From NCBI RefSeq assembly GCF_006782915.1, contig NZ_VCNP01000010.1:124001-188000 (forward strand): 64,000 bases of DNA. The letters are read 5' to 3'. Below, piece by piece: positions 52,540 to 61,220 of this stretch. The notes beneath the pieces are model-generated. The model was not told the origin of the DNA. It did no database searches and saw only the letters and a program-made list of their open reading frames with translations. A program made the translations under genes and the position numbers. The stretch comes from Streptomyces calvus. GTDB lineage: Bacteria > Actinomycetota > Actinomycetes > Streptomycetales > Streptomycetaceae. How positions within the stretch are numbered: position 1 is the stretch's first letter; each line of letters starts with the position of its first letter.

Positions 52540-53310
52540 TCACCGTGCCCGGAACCGGCCGGGTGTCATGCCGGTGGTGCGGCGGAAGGCCGCGCCGAAG
52601 GCGCTCGCCGAGCGGTAGCCGACCGCCTCGGCCACCACGTCGACCTCGAAGCCGAGGGAGAGCAGCTGCACGGCGTGCTGGGCCCGGACCGAGGCGACCC
52701 AGCGGGCGAAGCTGGTGCCGGTCTCGGCCCGGAACGCCCGGGTCAGCGTGCGTTCGCTGCGCCCGAGGGCGGCGGCCCAGCCGGTCAGTGTGCGCTGGTC
52801 GGCGGGGTCGGCGCGCACCGCGTCCACGATGGGCCGCAGCAGCGGAGAAGTGGGCAGCTGCACCAGCAGCGCGCGGGGCGAGGGACGCAGGACGTCGAGC
52901 ACCATCGTCTCGGTCACCGCCCGGGAGCTCGGCGGGAGTCCGTCCTCCTCCAGCCGCTCCAGAAGCAGCCGCAGCAGCGGGGTGATCTCCACGGCGACCG
53001 GTTCGTCGGGCAGTGCCGACTGCGTGCCGTGCCGGAAGAAGTGGGCGCGGTAGGAGGTGCCCGCGACCGCGGAGGCGGAGTGCAGCTGCCCGGCCGGCAT
53101 CCACAGGCCCAGGGTCGGTGTGATGCACCAGACCCGGGAGCCGACCACGGCGGTGGAGGTGCCGTGCTGGTTCCAGAGGAGTTCGTGCCAGGGGTGCGAG
53201 TGCTCGTTCCACGCCGTGTCGGCGTCGACGACCTCCTCGTATCCCTGGATCACGAAGGGCACGTCGACCTCGCCCGCGGCGAGCGTCGGCAGATCCCGGG
53301 TGACGCGCAT
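52540..53310 (-). CDS. AraC-family regulator near the siderophore operon
   Basis: A 256-residue regulator. A cupin-like sensor domain (ELLWNQHGTSTAVVGSRVWC, then LWMPAGQLHSASAVAGTSYR) precedes two AraC helix-turn-helix units (TLTGWAAALGRSERTLTRAF and VAEAVGYRSASAFGAAFRRT). The sensing domain with a histidine-rich entry (NEHSHPWHEL) is typical of this small-molecule class. It could activate the siderophore uptake genes when the siderophore is present, like other AraC regulators of uptake loci. That role rests on location only. Confidence 0.85.
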   Translation of the reverse strand: MRVTRDLPTLAAGEVDVPFVIQGYEEVVDADTAWNEHSHPWHELLWNQHGTSTAVVGSRVWCITPTLGLWMPAGQLHSASAVAGTSYRAHFFRHGTQSALPDEPVAVEITPLLRLLLERLEEDGLPPSSRAVTETMVLDVLRPSPRALLVQLPTSPLLRPIVDAVRADPADQRTLTGWAAALGRSERTLTRAFRAETGTSFARWVASVRAQHAVQLLSLGFEVDVVAEAVGYRSASAFGAAFRRTTGMTPGRFRAR

Positions 53311-53756
53311 GCGCTCAGGCTAACCGGGGCCGGAACCTCGCCGGACGTCGCGTCCGAGCCAGTCCGGCCAGGTCCGGGCCCGCCTCGCACGCCGGCTCCC
53401 AGGCCGCCTCGCACGCCGTCTCGTGGACCGTCTCGCACGCCACCTCGTCGACCGTCTCGTCGACCGTCACGCACGCCACCTCGTGGACCCGTCACGCACG
53501 CCACCTCGTCGACCGTCGCGTGGGCCGTCTCGCCCGCCGTCTCGTGGGCGTCCGGCCGACGCCGGGTCGGACGCCGGGGCGGACGCCGATGCGCGTGCCG
53601 GAGGCGGCACCCGTCCCGTCGCGGCCGACCCGTCGTGCCCCGGCCCGTCGCGGCCGGCCCGTCGCGGCCGACCCGTCGTGCGCCGGTGCGGTGGGTGCGG
53701 TGGGTGCGGACCCGGCGGTCAGCGGGGCGCCGAGGAGACGCGGCCTGCGCCCTGGC
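53311..53756. other. gene-free region with minisatellite and GC-rich repeats
   Basis: No gene is supported; arginine/proline-rich frames are repeat artefacts. Besides the 12-bp minisatellite (53403-53547), about 53615-53700 holds loose copies of CCCGTCGCGGCCG and GTGCGGTGG. The AraC gene promoter should be in the first 90 bp. Confidence 0.6.
53403..53547 (+). repeat. 12-bp minisatellite (12 copies)
   Basis: Twelve consecutive units of the form (G/A)CC-G/A-(T/C)C-T/A-CG-(T/C)-NN, for example GCCGTCTCGTGG, ACCGTCTCGCAC and GCCACCTCGTCG; one unit has 13 bp. Units alternate between GCAC and GTGG/GTCG endings, a hint of a 24-bp higher-order step. Confidence 0.8.
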
Positions 53757-55025
53757 TCAGCCGCGCGCTGCGGCCCGGCGGCGGACGACGTACACGGCGG
53801 CGCCCGCCGCCAGCACCGCCGCGCCGGAGACCACCGACGCGACGGGCAGCGCGAACGCCAGCACGGCGCAGCCCGCCAGACCGACGACCGGCACGATCCG
53901 CGGCGGACGGCCCTCCTCCGGAGTGAGGGTGAGGGCGGAGGCGTTGGCGATCGCGTAGTACGCCAGCACGCCGAAGGACGAGAACCCGATCGCCGCCCGC
54001 AGGTCCGCCGTGGCCGCGGCCACGGCGACGACCAGGCCGACGGCCAGCTCCGCGCGGTGCGGGACCTGGAACCTCGGGTGGACGGCGGCCAGGGCGTGCG
54101 GCAAATGCCGGTCCCGGGCCATCGCCAGCGTCGTCCGCGACACCCCGAGGATCAGCGCCAGCAGCGAACCGAGCGCGGCCACCGCCGCACCCACCCGCAC
54201 GACCGGCTCCAGCCCGCCGGCGCCTGCGGCGCGCACCGCGTCCGACAGCGGCGCCGTGGCGTCGGCCAGCCGGGCGGGACCGAGGGCCAGCAGCACGGAC
54301 ACCGCGACCAGCGCGTAGACGACCAGGGTGATGCCCAGCGCCAGCGGCACGGCCCGCGGGATGGTGCGCCCGGGGTCGCGGACCTCCTCGCCGAGCGTCG
54401 CGATCCGCGCGTAGCCGGCGAACGCGAAGAACAGCAGGCCGGCCGCCTGCAGCACACCGCCGAAGCCGGTGTCGCCGCCGACGGCCAGGTGCTCCGCCTC
54501 GGTCGAACCGGAGCTGAGCACGGCGACCACGACGGCGGCGAGCACCGCCAGGACCACGGCGACGATCGCCCGCGTCACCAGCGCGGACTTCTGCACACCC
54601 GTGTAGTTGAGGGCGGTCAGCGCCACCACGGCGGCCACCGCCACCGCGTGTGCCTGGCCGGGCCACACGTACGAGCCGACGGTCAGCGCCATCGCCGCGC
54701 AGGATGCGGTCTTGCCGACGACGAAACCCCACCCGGCGAGGTAGCCCCAGAACGCGCCGAGCCGCTCGCGGCCGTACACGTAGGTGCCGCCCGAGGCCGG
54801 GTAGCGTGCTGCGAGGCGGGCCGAGGAGGTGGCGTTGCAGTACGCGACGACGGCGGCCAGGGCCAGCCCGATCAGCAGGCCGGAGCCGGCCGCGCGGGCG
54901 GCCGGGGCGAGCGCGGCGAAGACACCCGCGCCGATCATCGAGCCCAGACCGATCACGACGGCGTCGGTCACCCCGAGCCGCCGGCGCAGTTCGTCCGGCA
55001 CCCCGACGGTCGACGGCTTGCTCAT
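53757..55025 (-). CDS. APC-superfamily amino-acid/polyamine permease
   Basis: A 422-residue transporter with about twelve helices. The helix 1 signature is VIGLGSMIGAGVFAALAPAA, and SGGTYVYGRERLGAFWGYLA and FAFAGYARIATLGEEVRDP are the next conserved blocks of the APC family. The substrate is probably an amino acid or polyamine, taken up by proton symport or exchange. The ATG at 55025 has AAAGGAG 8 bases upstream. It stands alone and is divergent from crcB. Confidence 0.88.
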   Translation of the reverse strand: MSKPSTVGVPDELRRRLGVTDAVVIGLGSMIGAGVFAALAPAARAAGSGLLIGLALAAVVAYCNATSSARLAARYPASGGTYVYGRERLGAFWGYLAGWGFVVGKTASCAAMALTVGSYVWPGQAHAVAVAAVVALTALNYTGVQKSALVTRAIVAVVLAVLAAVVVAVLSSGSTEAEHLAVGGDTGFGGVLQAAGLLFFAFAGYARIATLGEEVRDPGRTIPRAVPLALGITLVVYALVAVSVLLALGPARLADATAPLSDAVRAAGAGGLEPVVRVGAAVAALGSLLALILGVSRTTLAMARDRHLPHALAAVHPRFQVPHRAELAVGLVVAVAAATADLRAAIGFSSFGVLAYYAIANASALTLTPEEGRPPRIVPVVGLAGCAVLAFALPVASVVSGAAVLAAGAAVYVVRRRAAARG

Positions 55026-55298
55026 GGCCCACTCCTTTGGCGGCGCGGCCGCACTCTGACGGACTTCGACACCGGCAGACGCTACGGGACCCGGCCGCAG
55101 ACCCCGGCCCCACCCCGGGCCCGCCGGAGCAGTGTCCGGCAGCCCGGTTACCCTGGGGGAACGGCTGTCCGAACGGGCGGCCGCGCGGCGGTGGGGCTCG
55201 CCGCACCCGAACCGCAGCACCTGTGCCGCCGACAGTCCCTACTGGTGAAGGAACCCGCCCGTGCACCCGGGCGAGGACACAAGTAGGAGACGTACGTC
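55026..55298. promoter_or_regulatory. divergent promoter region and structured crcB leader
   Basis: No gene is seen. Just before crcB, CCTACT (about 55237) and AGTAGG (about 55281) can pair around an inner hairpin CGCCCG/CGGGCG, so the leader can form a two-level stem. It ends at the AGGAG ribosome-binding site. I do not find the conserved sequence of the fluoride riboswitch, although a stretch GGTGAAGGAACCCGCC faintly recalls its first stem. Confidence 0.35.
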
Positions 55299-55907
55299 AT
55301 GACCGCACCACCCGACCGGATCGCCGCGCCCGCCGCCGCTCCGTCCGCGCACCCCGGCACCGCCCCGCAGTCGCCCACCCCGCAGCCGTCCGCCTCCCCG
55401 CAGCCGTCCGCCCGACGCCGCACGCGGGCCCCCGGCGCGGCGTCCGGTCAGGCGCCCGTCGTCGCCGCGGTGGCCGTGGGAGGCGCCCTCGGGGCCGCGG
55501 CCCGCCACGCCGCCTCCCTCCTGTGGCCCGCCGTCGGCGCCTTCCCCTGGACCACGCTGGCGGTGAACGTGCTCGGCTGCGCGGTCATCGGCGCCTTCAT
55601 GGTGGCCGTCACCGAGGTGTGGACCGTGCACCGGCTGCTGCGGCCGTTCTTCGGCACCGGCGTCCTGGGCGGCTTCACCACGTTCTCCACCTACGCGGTG
55701 GACGTCACGAGCCTGCTGGCGGACGGCCACGCCCGCACCGGCCTGGTCTACCTGGCGGTGACCGTGCCGGCCGCGCTCCTGGCGGCGTGGGGCGGTGCGG
55801 CGGTCACCCGTCGGCTCGCCTCCCGGATGCGGCGGACGCCGGCCCGGGTGCGCGTCCGCGTCGAGGGCCTCGGCGGCCCGGCAAAGGCCGAGGAGGGCGC
55901 GGCGTGA
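55299..55907 (+). CDS. crcB: fluoride channel subunit (CrcB/Fluc), first copy
   Basis: A 202-residue Fluc subunit. A long proline/alanine-rich N-terminus of about 60 residues precedes four helices. Conserved pieces are GGALGAAARHAAS, the pore Asn in TLAVNVLGCAVIGAF and the phenylalanine/threonine track GFTTFSTYAVDV. It should form dimeric F- export channels. Two different crcB genes in tandem usually give a heterodimeric channel. The basic C-terminus reads RVRVRVEGLGGPAKAEEGAA. The stop overlaps the second copy by 4 bp (GTGA). Confidence 0.92.
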   Translation: MTAPPDRIAAPAAAPSAHPGTAPQSPTPQPSASPQPSARRRTRAPGAASGQAPVVAAVAVGGALGAAARHAASLLWPAVGAFPWTTLAVNVLGCAVIGAFMVAVTEVWTVHRLLRPFFGTGVLGGFTTFSTYAVDVTSLLADGHARTGLVYLAVTVPAALLAAWGGAAVTRRLASRMRRTPARVRVRVEGLGGPAKAEEGAA

Positions 55908-56278
55908 ACTGGCTGCTCGTCGTCGCCGGCGGCATGGTGGGCGCGCCGCTGCGCTATCTGACCGACCGCGCCGTCCAGGCCCGGCACGACACCGGGTTCC
56001 CGTGGGGCACGCTCGCCGTGAACGTGACCGGCTGCCTGGTCCTCGGCCTGCTCACCGGCGCGGTGGCCCACGGCGCCGCCTCCGACTCGGTGCGGCTGCT
56101 GCTCGGCACCGGGTTCTGCGGCGCCCTGACCACCTACTCGACCTTCTCCTACGAGACGGTGCGGCTGGCCGAGACCGGCGCGCGGTTCCTCGCCGCCGCC
56201 AACGTGGTCGTCGGCGTCGTCGCCGGCCTCGGCGCCGCGCTCACCGGCGCCGGTCTCGCCGACGCCCTCTGGGCCTGA
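55904..56278 (+). CDS. crcB: fluoride channel subunit (CrcB/Fluc), second copy
   Basis: A 124-residue Fluc subunit of the usual minimal length with four helices. Conserved parts are GGMVGAPLRYLTDRAV, GTLAVNVTGCLVLGLL and GFCGALTTYSTFSYETV. The GTG at 55904 overlaps the first copy's stop. It is expected to assemble with the first copy, one subunit facing each way, as known for paired Fluc genes. Confidence 0.92.
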   Translation: MNWLLVVAGGMVGAPLRYLTDRAVQARHDTGFPWGTLAVNVTGCLVLGLLTGAVAHGAASDSVRLLLGTGFCGALTTYSTFSYETVRLAETGARFLAAANVVVGVVAGLGAALTGAGLADALWA

Positions 56279-56331
56279 GCCACCCGCCCGCGCCGGCCCC
56301 TCCGCCGAGCCGACACCACCACACGCACCCC

Positions 56332-56361
56332 GGCCGGACCGCCCGGCGCGGCAGTCCGGCC
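56332..56361. terminator. inverted repeat between crcB and the nan pseudogene
   Basis: GGCCGGAC (56332-56339) and GTCCGGCC (56354-56361) are perfect 8-bp complements around 14 bases. It lies between convergent ends at 56278 and 56363 and could terminate both. Confidence 0.5.
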
Positions 56362-56362
56362 C

Positions 56363-57118
56363 TCAAGCGGGCAGGGCCGCCACGAAAGCCCTGGTGAGTG
56401 CGGTCGGCGCGGTGATGGCCGTGCCCACGACGACACTGTGCGCCCCCGCCGCCGGCGCCTCGGCGGCCTGGTCCGGCGTCGCGATCCGCCCTCCGCGTGC
56501 AGTGGGCGGTGATGGCGGGTCCGCCGCGATCGCCTCCAGGTGCCCGGTGGCGCCGCAGGTGCAGGGCAGCCCGTCCGCCTCCGGGCCGGGCAGGTCCCCG
56601 AGGTGTCCGGCGACGCCGGCCGCGCCGTGCAGCACGCGTCCGCCGACGGCGACGGCGCATCCCACGCCGGGTGCCGACGGCGGCGTACACCAGCGTGGCG
56701 CCGGCGCCCGGCCGGTTCCTGGGGCAGTTCCGTCGTCGCCGTGGCGCGTACGTCGTTGTCGCAGGCCACCGGGAGGCCGGTGCGGTCGGCCAGGCCGGTG
56801 GCCAGGCGGTGCCGGCCCAGCCGTGGAGCGTGTCGGTGGCGCTGGTGACGGTTCCGGTGACGGGGTCGATCACGCCGGCGGCGGCCACGCCGATCGCCGT
56901 GGCGTCCGGTGCCCGGACCGCCCGGGCGGCCTCGGCCGGCGCGTCCAGTACGGCCTCGCCCCCCCTTCCCTCGCCGAGGTGGGGCGCGCGTGCCGGGCCA
57001 GGACGGTGCCGCCGCCGCCGACCAGGACGGTGCCGTCGCCGCCGACCAGGACGGCGGCGATCTTCGTGCCGCCCAGGTCGAGAACGATCACCGGTGGCCG
57101 CGCGTGCGCCGCCGTCAT
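56363..57118 (-). pseudogene. decayed ROK-family kinase (NanK-like) fused to the end of NanE
   Basis: The minus strand starts as a sugar kinase (IVLDLGGTKIAAVLVG) at 57118, overlapping the upstream aldolase stop (ATGA). The coding frame then changes at least four times: at a run of seven C (56959-56965), near 56826, near 56725 and near 56685. Pieces of one ROK protein can be read across the frames: GVAAAGVIDPVTGTVTSATD, VACDNDVRATATTELPQEPA, then GCAVAVGGRVLHGAAGVAGH. A 24-bp duplication lies at 57001-57048. The last part, TPDQAAEAPAAGAHSVVVGT, is the end of an N-acetylmannosamine-6-phosphate epimerase, so a deletion has joined two genes. No functional kinase or epimerase can be made. Confidence 0.8.
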
Positions 57119-58074
57119 CGGACCGGGAGCAGTCCGGCGCCGCGCAGCCGCGCCTCGACGAGGGCGACCGAGGCGTCGCCGAGCTGGATCTGCGGCGCGG
57201 CGGTGGTCCCGGTGGCGAACACTCCGAGCAGCCGCAGCGCGTGCTTGAACGCGCCGATGGCGGAGGAGTTGCGGCCCATCTCGTCCTCCGGTCCGGCGTC
57301 GACCATCCCGAACAGCTCGACCAGCCGCTCCTGTTCCTCGACGGCGCGGTCGAGGTCGCCGCCGCGCACGGCCTCGTAGAGGCGCACGTATCCGGCGGGG
57401 TCGACGTTGCCGAGGCCGGGCACCACACCGTCGGCGCCCACCAACAGGGCCGTGTCCACGGTGAGTTCGGAACCGGTGAGGATGCTGAAGGAGGGCGCCG
57501 GGCCGTCCGCGCGGCCGTGCCGTCCGCCGAGCGCCACGACGAGCCGACGCAGGGAGCCCTCGTCGCCGCTGCTGTCCTTCAGGCCCGCGAGCGTGCCGTC
57601 CGCGGCGAGTTCGCGGACCAGAGCGGCGGAGAGCTTGCTGTGCACGGAGACCGGCAGGTCGTAGGCGTACAGCGGCAGGTCGACGCGGGCGCGCAGGGTG
57701 CGGAAGTGGCGGGCGATCTCCACGGGGTGGGTGCGGGCGTAGAACGGGGCGGTGGCCACCAGGGCGTCGGCGCCCGCCGCCCGCGCGGCCTCGGCGTGCA
57801 CGAGGACGCGGGGTGTGGTCATGTCGATGACACCGGCGAGCACGGGGACGCGGCCCGCGACGGCCTCGACGACCGTCTCCAGGACCAGGGCCCGCTGCCG
57901 GTCGGTGAGGAAGGCGACCTCGCTGCTGGAGCCGAGGGCGAACAGTCCGTGCACTCCACCGCCCACGAGGTGCTCGACGTGCCGGACGAGTGAGGCGGTG
58001 TCGACCTCGCCCGACGCGTCGAGGGGCGTGCAGACGGGCGGTACGACACCGCGCAGGGGCTGGGACGAGGACAT
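57115..58074 (-). CDS. DHDPS/N-acetylneuraminate lyase-family aldolase
   Basis: A 319-residue class I aldolase. The Schiff-base Lys is in TLAGLKDSSGDEG, the catalytic Tyr in DLPLYAYDLPVSV, and the alpha-keto acid-binding loop is FALGSSSEVAFL in place of GTTGE. Linked remnants of a ROK kinase and a NanE epimerase suggest sialic acid (N-acetylneuraminate) breakdown to pyruvate and ManNAc. The family also includes dihydrodipicolinate synthase. The gene itself looks intact, with AGGAGGAG 9 bases before the ATG at 58074, though its pathway partners here are broken. Confidence 0.85.
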   Translation of the reverse strand: MSSSQPLRGVVPPVCTPLDASGEVDTASLVRHVEHLVGGGVHGLFALGSSSEVAFLTDRQRALVLETVVEAVAGRVPVLAGVIDMTTPRVLVHAEAARAAGADALVATAPFYARTHPVEIARHFRTLRARVDLPLYAYDLPVSVHSKLSAALVRELAADGTLAGLKDSSGDEGSLRRLVVALGGRHGRADGPAPSFSILTGSELTVDTALLVGADGVVPGLGNVDPAGYVRLYEAVRGGDLDRAVEEQERLVELFGMVDAGPEDEMGRNSSAIGAFKHALRLLGVFATGTTAAPQIQLGDASVALVEARLRGAGLLPVR

Positions 58075-58164
58075 GGCGGGGGCTCCTCCTGAATGGTGCG
58101 GTGGTGGAACGGGACGGGACCGGGCCGCCCGCCCGCGGTGGGGGCGGGCTGAACCCGCGGTTTC

Positions 58165-58843
58165 CGGTGCGCCCATCCTGCGCGACCCGCTGGACGTGCA
58201 CGACCGCGGCACCCGGGACGAGCGGGAGCGGCGCGTCGAGGAACTGCTCGACCTGGTCGGCCTGCCCGGCCACACCCTGCGGGCGCTGCCCGGTCAGCTC
58301 TCCGGCGGGCAGCGCCGGCGCGTGGCCATCGCCCGTGCGCCGGCCCTGGAGCCGGAGCTGATCGTCGCCGACGAGCCCACCGGCGCCCTGGACGTGTCGG
58401 TGCGCGCCCAGATCCTCAACCTGCTGGTGGATCTGCGCGCCCGGCTGGGCCTGGCGAGGGTGTTCATCTCGCACGACGTGCAGACCGTGCGCCACCTGTC
58501 CGACCGCATCGCCGTGCGGTACCTGGGCCGGGTGGCCGAGGAGGGCGGGGCCGCGCGGGGGACCGGCGACTCCCGGCACCCGTACACCGAGGCGCTGCTG
58601 TCGGCCACGCCCGGTCTGCTGGAGCGGCCCGAGCGGATCGTGCTGCACGGCCCCGTCCCGTCGGCGACCAACCCGCCCTCCGGCTGCCCGTTCCGCACCC
58701 GCTGCTGGAAGGCGGACGACGCGTGCGCCGCCGCGTTCCCGGCCGCCGCCGACGGGCCGGACGGTCACCGCTGGCACTATGTGCACCCGCAGCCGGGCGC
58801 CGCGGTGCCGGCCGCGCGGGAGACGGCCGCCGGCACCGTCTGA
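58165..58843 (+). pseudogene. truncated oligopeptide/dipeptide-type ABC ATPase (DppF-like)
   Basis: Only the C-terminal half remains, starting ILRDPLDVHDRGTRDERERR. It keeps the signature PGQLSGGQRRRVAIAR, Walker B LIVADEPTGALDVSV, the switch His in VFISHD and the oligopeptide-type tail PFRTRCWKADDAC. The N-terminal half with Walker A, Q-loop and any start codon is missing, so it cannot hydrolyse ATP. It lies directly upstream of and divergent from the aldolase gene. It probably belonged to a sialic-acid or peptide transporter of the same locus and lost its front in a deletion ending near 58165. Confidence 0.8.
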
Positions 58844-58933
58844 CCGCTCCGGGACGCCACCCGGTCCGGGCGCCGGGAACAAACCCCGCCCCCGCCGGTG
58901 TTGGCACCGGGCGCAGAGGGAGAGGCGGACACG

Positions 58934-59998
58934 GTGCACGGTGAGTACAAGGTCCCCGGCGGCAAGCTGGTCGTGGTGGACGTCGACGTGGAGGACGGCG
59001 TGCTGCGCCGGACGCGCGTGGCGGGCGACTTCTTCCTCGAACCGGACGAGGCACTGGACGCCGTGAACCGCGCCCTGGACGGCGCCCCCGCCGACACCGA
59101 CGCCGCCGGGCTCGCCGCACGGATCGACGCGGCCCTCCCCGAGGGCACCGTGATGTACGGGCTGACCTCGGAGGGCGTCGGCATCGCCGTGCGCCGGGCG
59201 CTCGCGCACGCCACCGACTGGACCGACTACGACTGGCAGCTGATCCACGAGGGCCCGCAGTCGCCCGCGCTGCACATGGCGCTGGACGAGGTGATCACGG
59301 CCGAGGTCGCCGCCGGCCGGCGTCCGCCGACGCTGCGGGTGTGGGAGTGGGCCGCCCCGGCGGTGATCATCGGCAGTTTCCAGTCGCTGCGCAACGAGGT
59401 CGACGCCGAGGGCGCCGAGCGGCACGGCGTCGAGGTGGTGCGCCGGATCTCCGGCGGCGGCGCGATGTTCGTGGAACCCGGCAACACCATCACGTACTCG
59501 CTGTCCGTGCCCCAGGCGCTGGTCCAGGGCCTGTCGTTCCAGGACAGCTACGCCTATCTCGACGACTGGGTGCTCGGCGCGCTCGGCGAGATGGGGATCA
59601 GGGCCTGGTACCAGCCGCTGAACGACATCGCCACGGACCAGGGCAAGATCGCCGGCGCCGCCCAGAAGCGGATCGTGGGCCCGGACGGCACCTCCGGCGC
59701 GGTGCTCCACCACGTGACCATGGCGTACGACATCGACGCCGACAAGATGGTCGAGGTGTTGCGCATCGGGCGGGAGAAGCTGTCCGACAAGGGCACGAGG
59801 AGCGCGAAGAAGCGGGTGGACCCGCTGCGCCGCCAGACCGGTCTGCCGCGGGAGGCCGTCATCGAGCGGATGACCGACTCCTTCCGCGCCCGGTACGGAC
59901 TCACCGACGGCAAGGTGACGGACGAGGAACTGGACCGCGCGCAGACGTTGGCGCGGACGAAGTTCACCGCACCGGAGTGGACCGCCCGCGTGCCCTGA
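58934..59998 (+). CDS. lipoate-protein ligase A-family protein with N-terminal accessory domain
   Basis: A 354-residue protein with two parts. Residues 1 to about 90 (starting VHGEYKVPGGKLVVVDVDVE) resemble the LplA accessory domain that E. coli LplA has at its C-terminus. Residues about 100-320 form the catalytic domain with LRVWEWAAPAVIIGSFQS, the lipoyl-AMP loop VRRISGGGAMFVEPGN and the catalytic Lys in DQGKIAGAAQKR. It should attach lipoate or octanoate to E2 domains. The GTG at 58934 is chosen because the accessory domain begins there; a TTG 36 bases earlier lacks a ribosome-binding site. The reversed domain order is noteworthy. Confidence 0.85.
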   Translation: MHGEYKVPGGKLVVVDVDVEDGVLRRTRVAGDFFLEPDEALDAVNRALDGAPADTDAAGLAARIDAALPEGTVMYGLTSEGVGIAVRRALAHATDWTDYDWQLIHEGPQSPALHMALDEVITAEVAAGRRPPTLRVWEWAAPAVIIGSFQSLRNEVDAEGAERHGVEVVRRISGGGAMFVEPGNTITYSLSVPQALVQGLSFQDSYAYLDDWVLGALGEMGIRAWYQPLNDIATDQGKIAGAAQKRIVGPDGTSGAVLHHVTMAYDIDADKMVEVLRIGREKLSDKGTRSAKKRVDPLRRQTGLPREAVIERMTDSFRARYGLTDGKVTDEELDRAQTLARTKFTAPEWTARVP

Positions 59999-60147
59999 CC
60001 GCACGGCCCGGGAGCCGTCGGGCACGTCTGCGTCACCGCGCGGGCACGGAGCGAGTTGCCCCTTCCGCCCCACCACGATGCGTGTGACACTGGCGTCCCG
60101 TCCGCAGTGCGGACTCCCTCCGCACCGTCCCCCACGAGAAGTGCGCC

Positions 60148-60813
60148 GTGCGTTCCATTCCTCTGCCGATCGCCCTGACCGCGCGTCTGTCCCCCGTGGT
60201 CGTACTGGCCGCCGCGGGCTGGGCCCTGACGTCCGGTCCGCTGGCCGAGCCGCAGGCCGCCGAGAAGAAGCCGACCGGCCGGACGGAGACGCAGTCCGAG
60301 TCCGCGCCTTCCCGGACGCAGGCGGCGAAGACGTACACGGCCGCGCCCGCGCCCTGTTCGAGCGTGGCCGAGAAGACCGTCAAGTCCCTTGTGCCGGGCG
60401 CGAAGACGGGCGGCAAGGAGATCCCGTCCACGGACGAGGAGTTGCGCCGCACCTGCTCCTGGAACGCGCTCAAGGGCTACGAGTACCGCTGGCTCGACGT
60501 GTCCTTCGAGGTGCTGGCGTCGGACGAGGCGGCGGAGCAGTCGTACGCGGGGCGGGTGGAGGACAAGAGCGGCGGGGGCGCGGTTCCCGGGCTCGGTGAC
60601 GCCGCGTACTCCGTCGTGAACCTGACCACCGAGGACGGGCAGCAGACCCGTGAGGGTGTGGTGCTGGCGCGCGCCGCCAACGCGCTGGTGATCGTGACGT
60701 ACAACGGCAGCGACTTCGAGTCGAAGAAGGCGCCGAGCACGGACGAGATCAACAAGGGCGCCATCAAGGCCGCCAAGGAGGCGGTCGCGACCCTGACGGC
60801 CGGGAAGGGCTGA
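60148..60813 (+). CDS. secreted or membrane-anchored protein, DUF3558-like
   Basis: A 221-residue protein. A basic start and hydrophobic segment (LTARLSPVVVLAAAGWALTS) form a signal peptide or anchor, followed by a low-complexity charged linker of about 35 residues. The folded part from APCSSVAEKTVKSLVPGA has two cysteines (CSSV and RRTCSW) that may form a disulfide. It ends with FESKKAPSTDEINKGAIKAA. It resembles DUF3558 lipoproteins of actinobacteria in order of motifs, but lacks a lipobox cysteine; the match is tentative. Function unknown. The start is GTG at 60148. Confidence 0.7.
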   Translation: MRSIPLPIALTARLSPVVVLAAAGWALTSGPLAEPQAAEKKPTGRTETQSESAPSRTQAAKTYTAAPAPCSSVAEKTVKSLVPGAKTGGKEIPSTDEELRRTCSWNALKGYEYRWLDVSFEVLASDEAAEQSYAGRVEDKSGGGAVPGLGDAAYSVVNLTTEDGQQTREGVVLARAANALVIVTYNGSDFESKKAPSTDEINKGAIKAAKEAVATLTAGKG

Positions 60814-61220
60814 CCCGACGGCCCGCACCCGGCCGACCTGGGCGGTCGACCTCCGGCACCGATCCGGAATTGATGGTTCCGTGACATCCCTCACACCGCA
60901 CTGCCGATCTGTGCGGGTCGCTTAGTAGAAGCCGCGCCGACGACATGGGGGACTTGTCCGTCTTGCCGTGAAAAGGGAGCGGGTCGGGGCGGGTGGTGAT
61001 CCGGTGGGGAGTCGCGGGCCGGGGCCTCGTCGCCGCGCCAAGGTTTCTGACGACGCGGCAGGCACCTCACCGGGCCCGTCGAGGGCGGCTCTGCACGCCG
61101 CTCCGCCCGCCGCAAGACCCCTGTGGACCTACGAGGCGCGGTAGTAGAGGAGCCCTTTGCGCCCGGCGCCGGACCCTCCCAAGAATGACCAGCCTCCGGA
61201 CAGCAGGGGTGAGGTCACGC
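60814..61220. promoter_or_regulatory. 407-bp intergenic region with a CRP-like half-site pair
   Basis: No gene is seen. GTGACATCCCTCAC at 60881-60894 is a perfect GTGA-n6-TCAC palindrome, the form bound by CRP/FNR-family proteins. The rest is G+C-rich with no confident promoter. The site is about 330 bp before the CAP-domain gene and 70 bp after the preceding stop. Confidence 0.4.

Noticed and set aside
55140..55298. Fluoride riboswitch before crcB
   Set aside because: Only a 16-base stretch is vaguely similar to the first stem. The downstream pairing partner of the consensus is missing.
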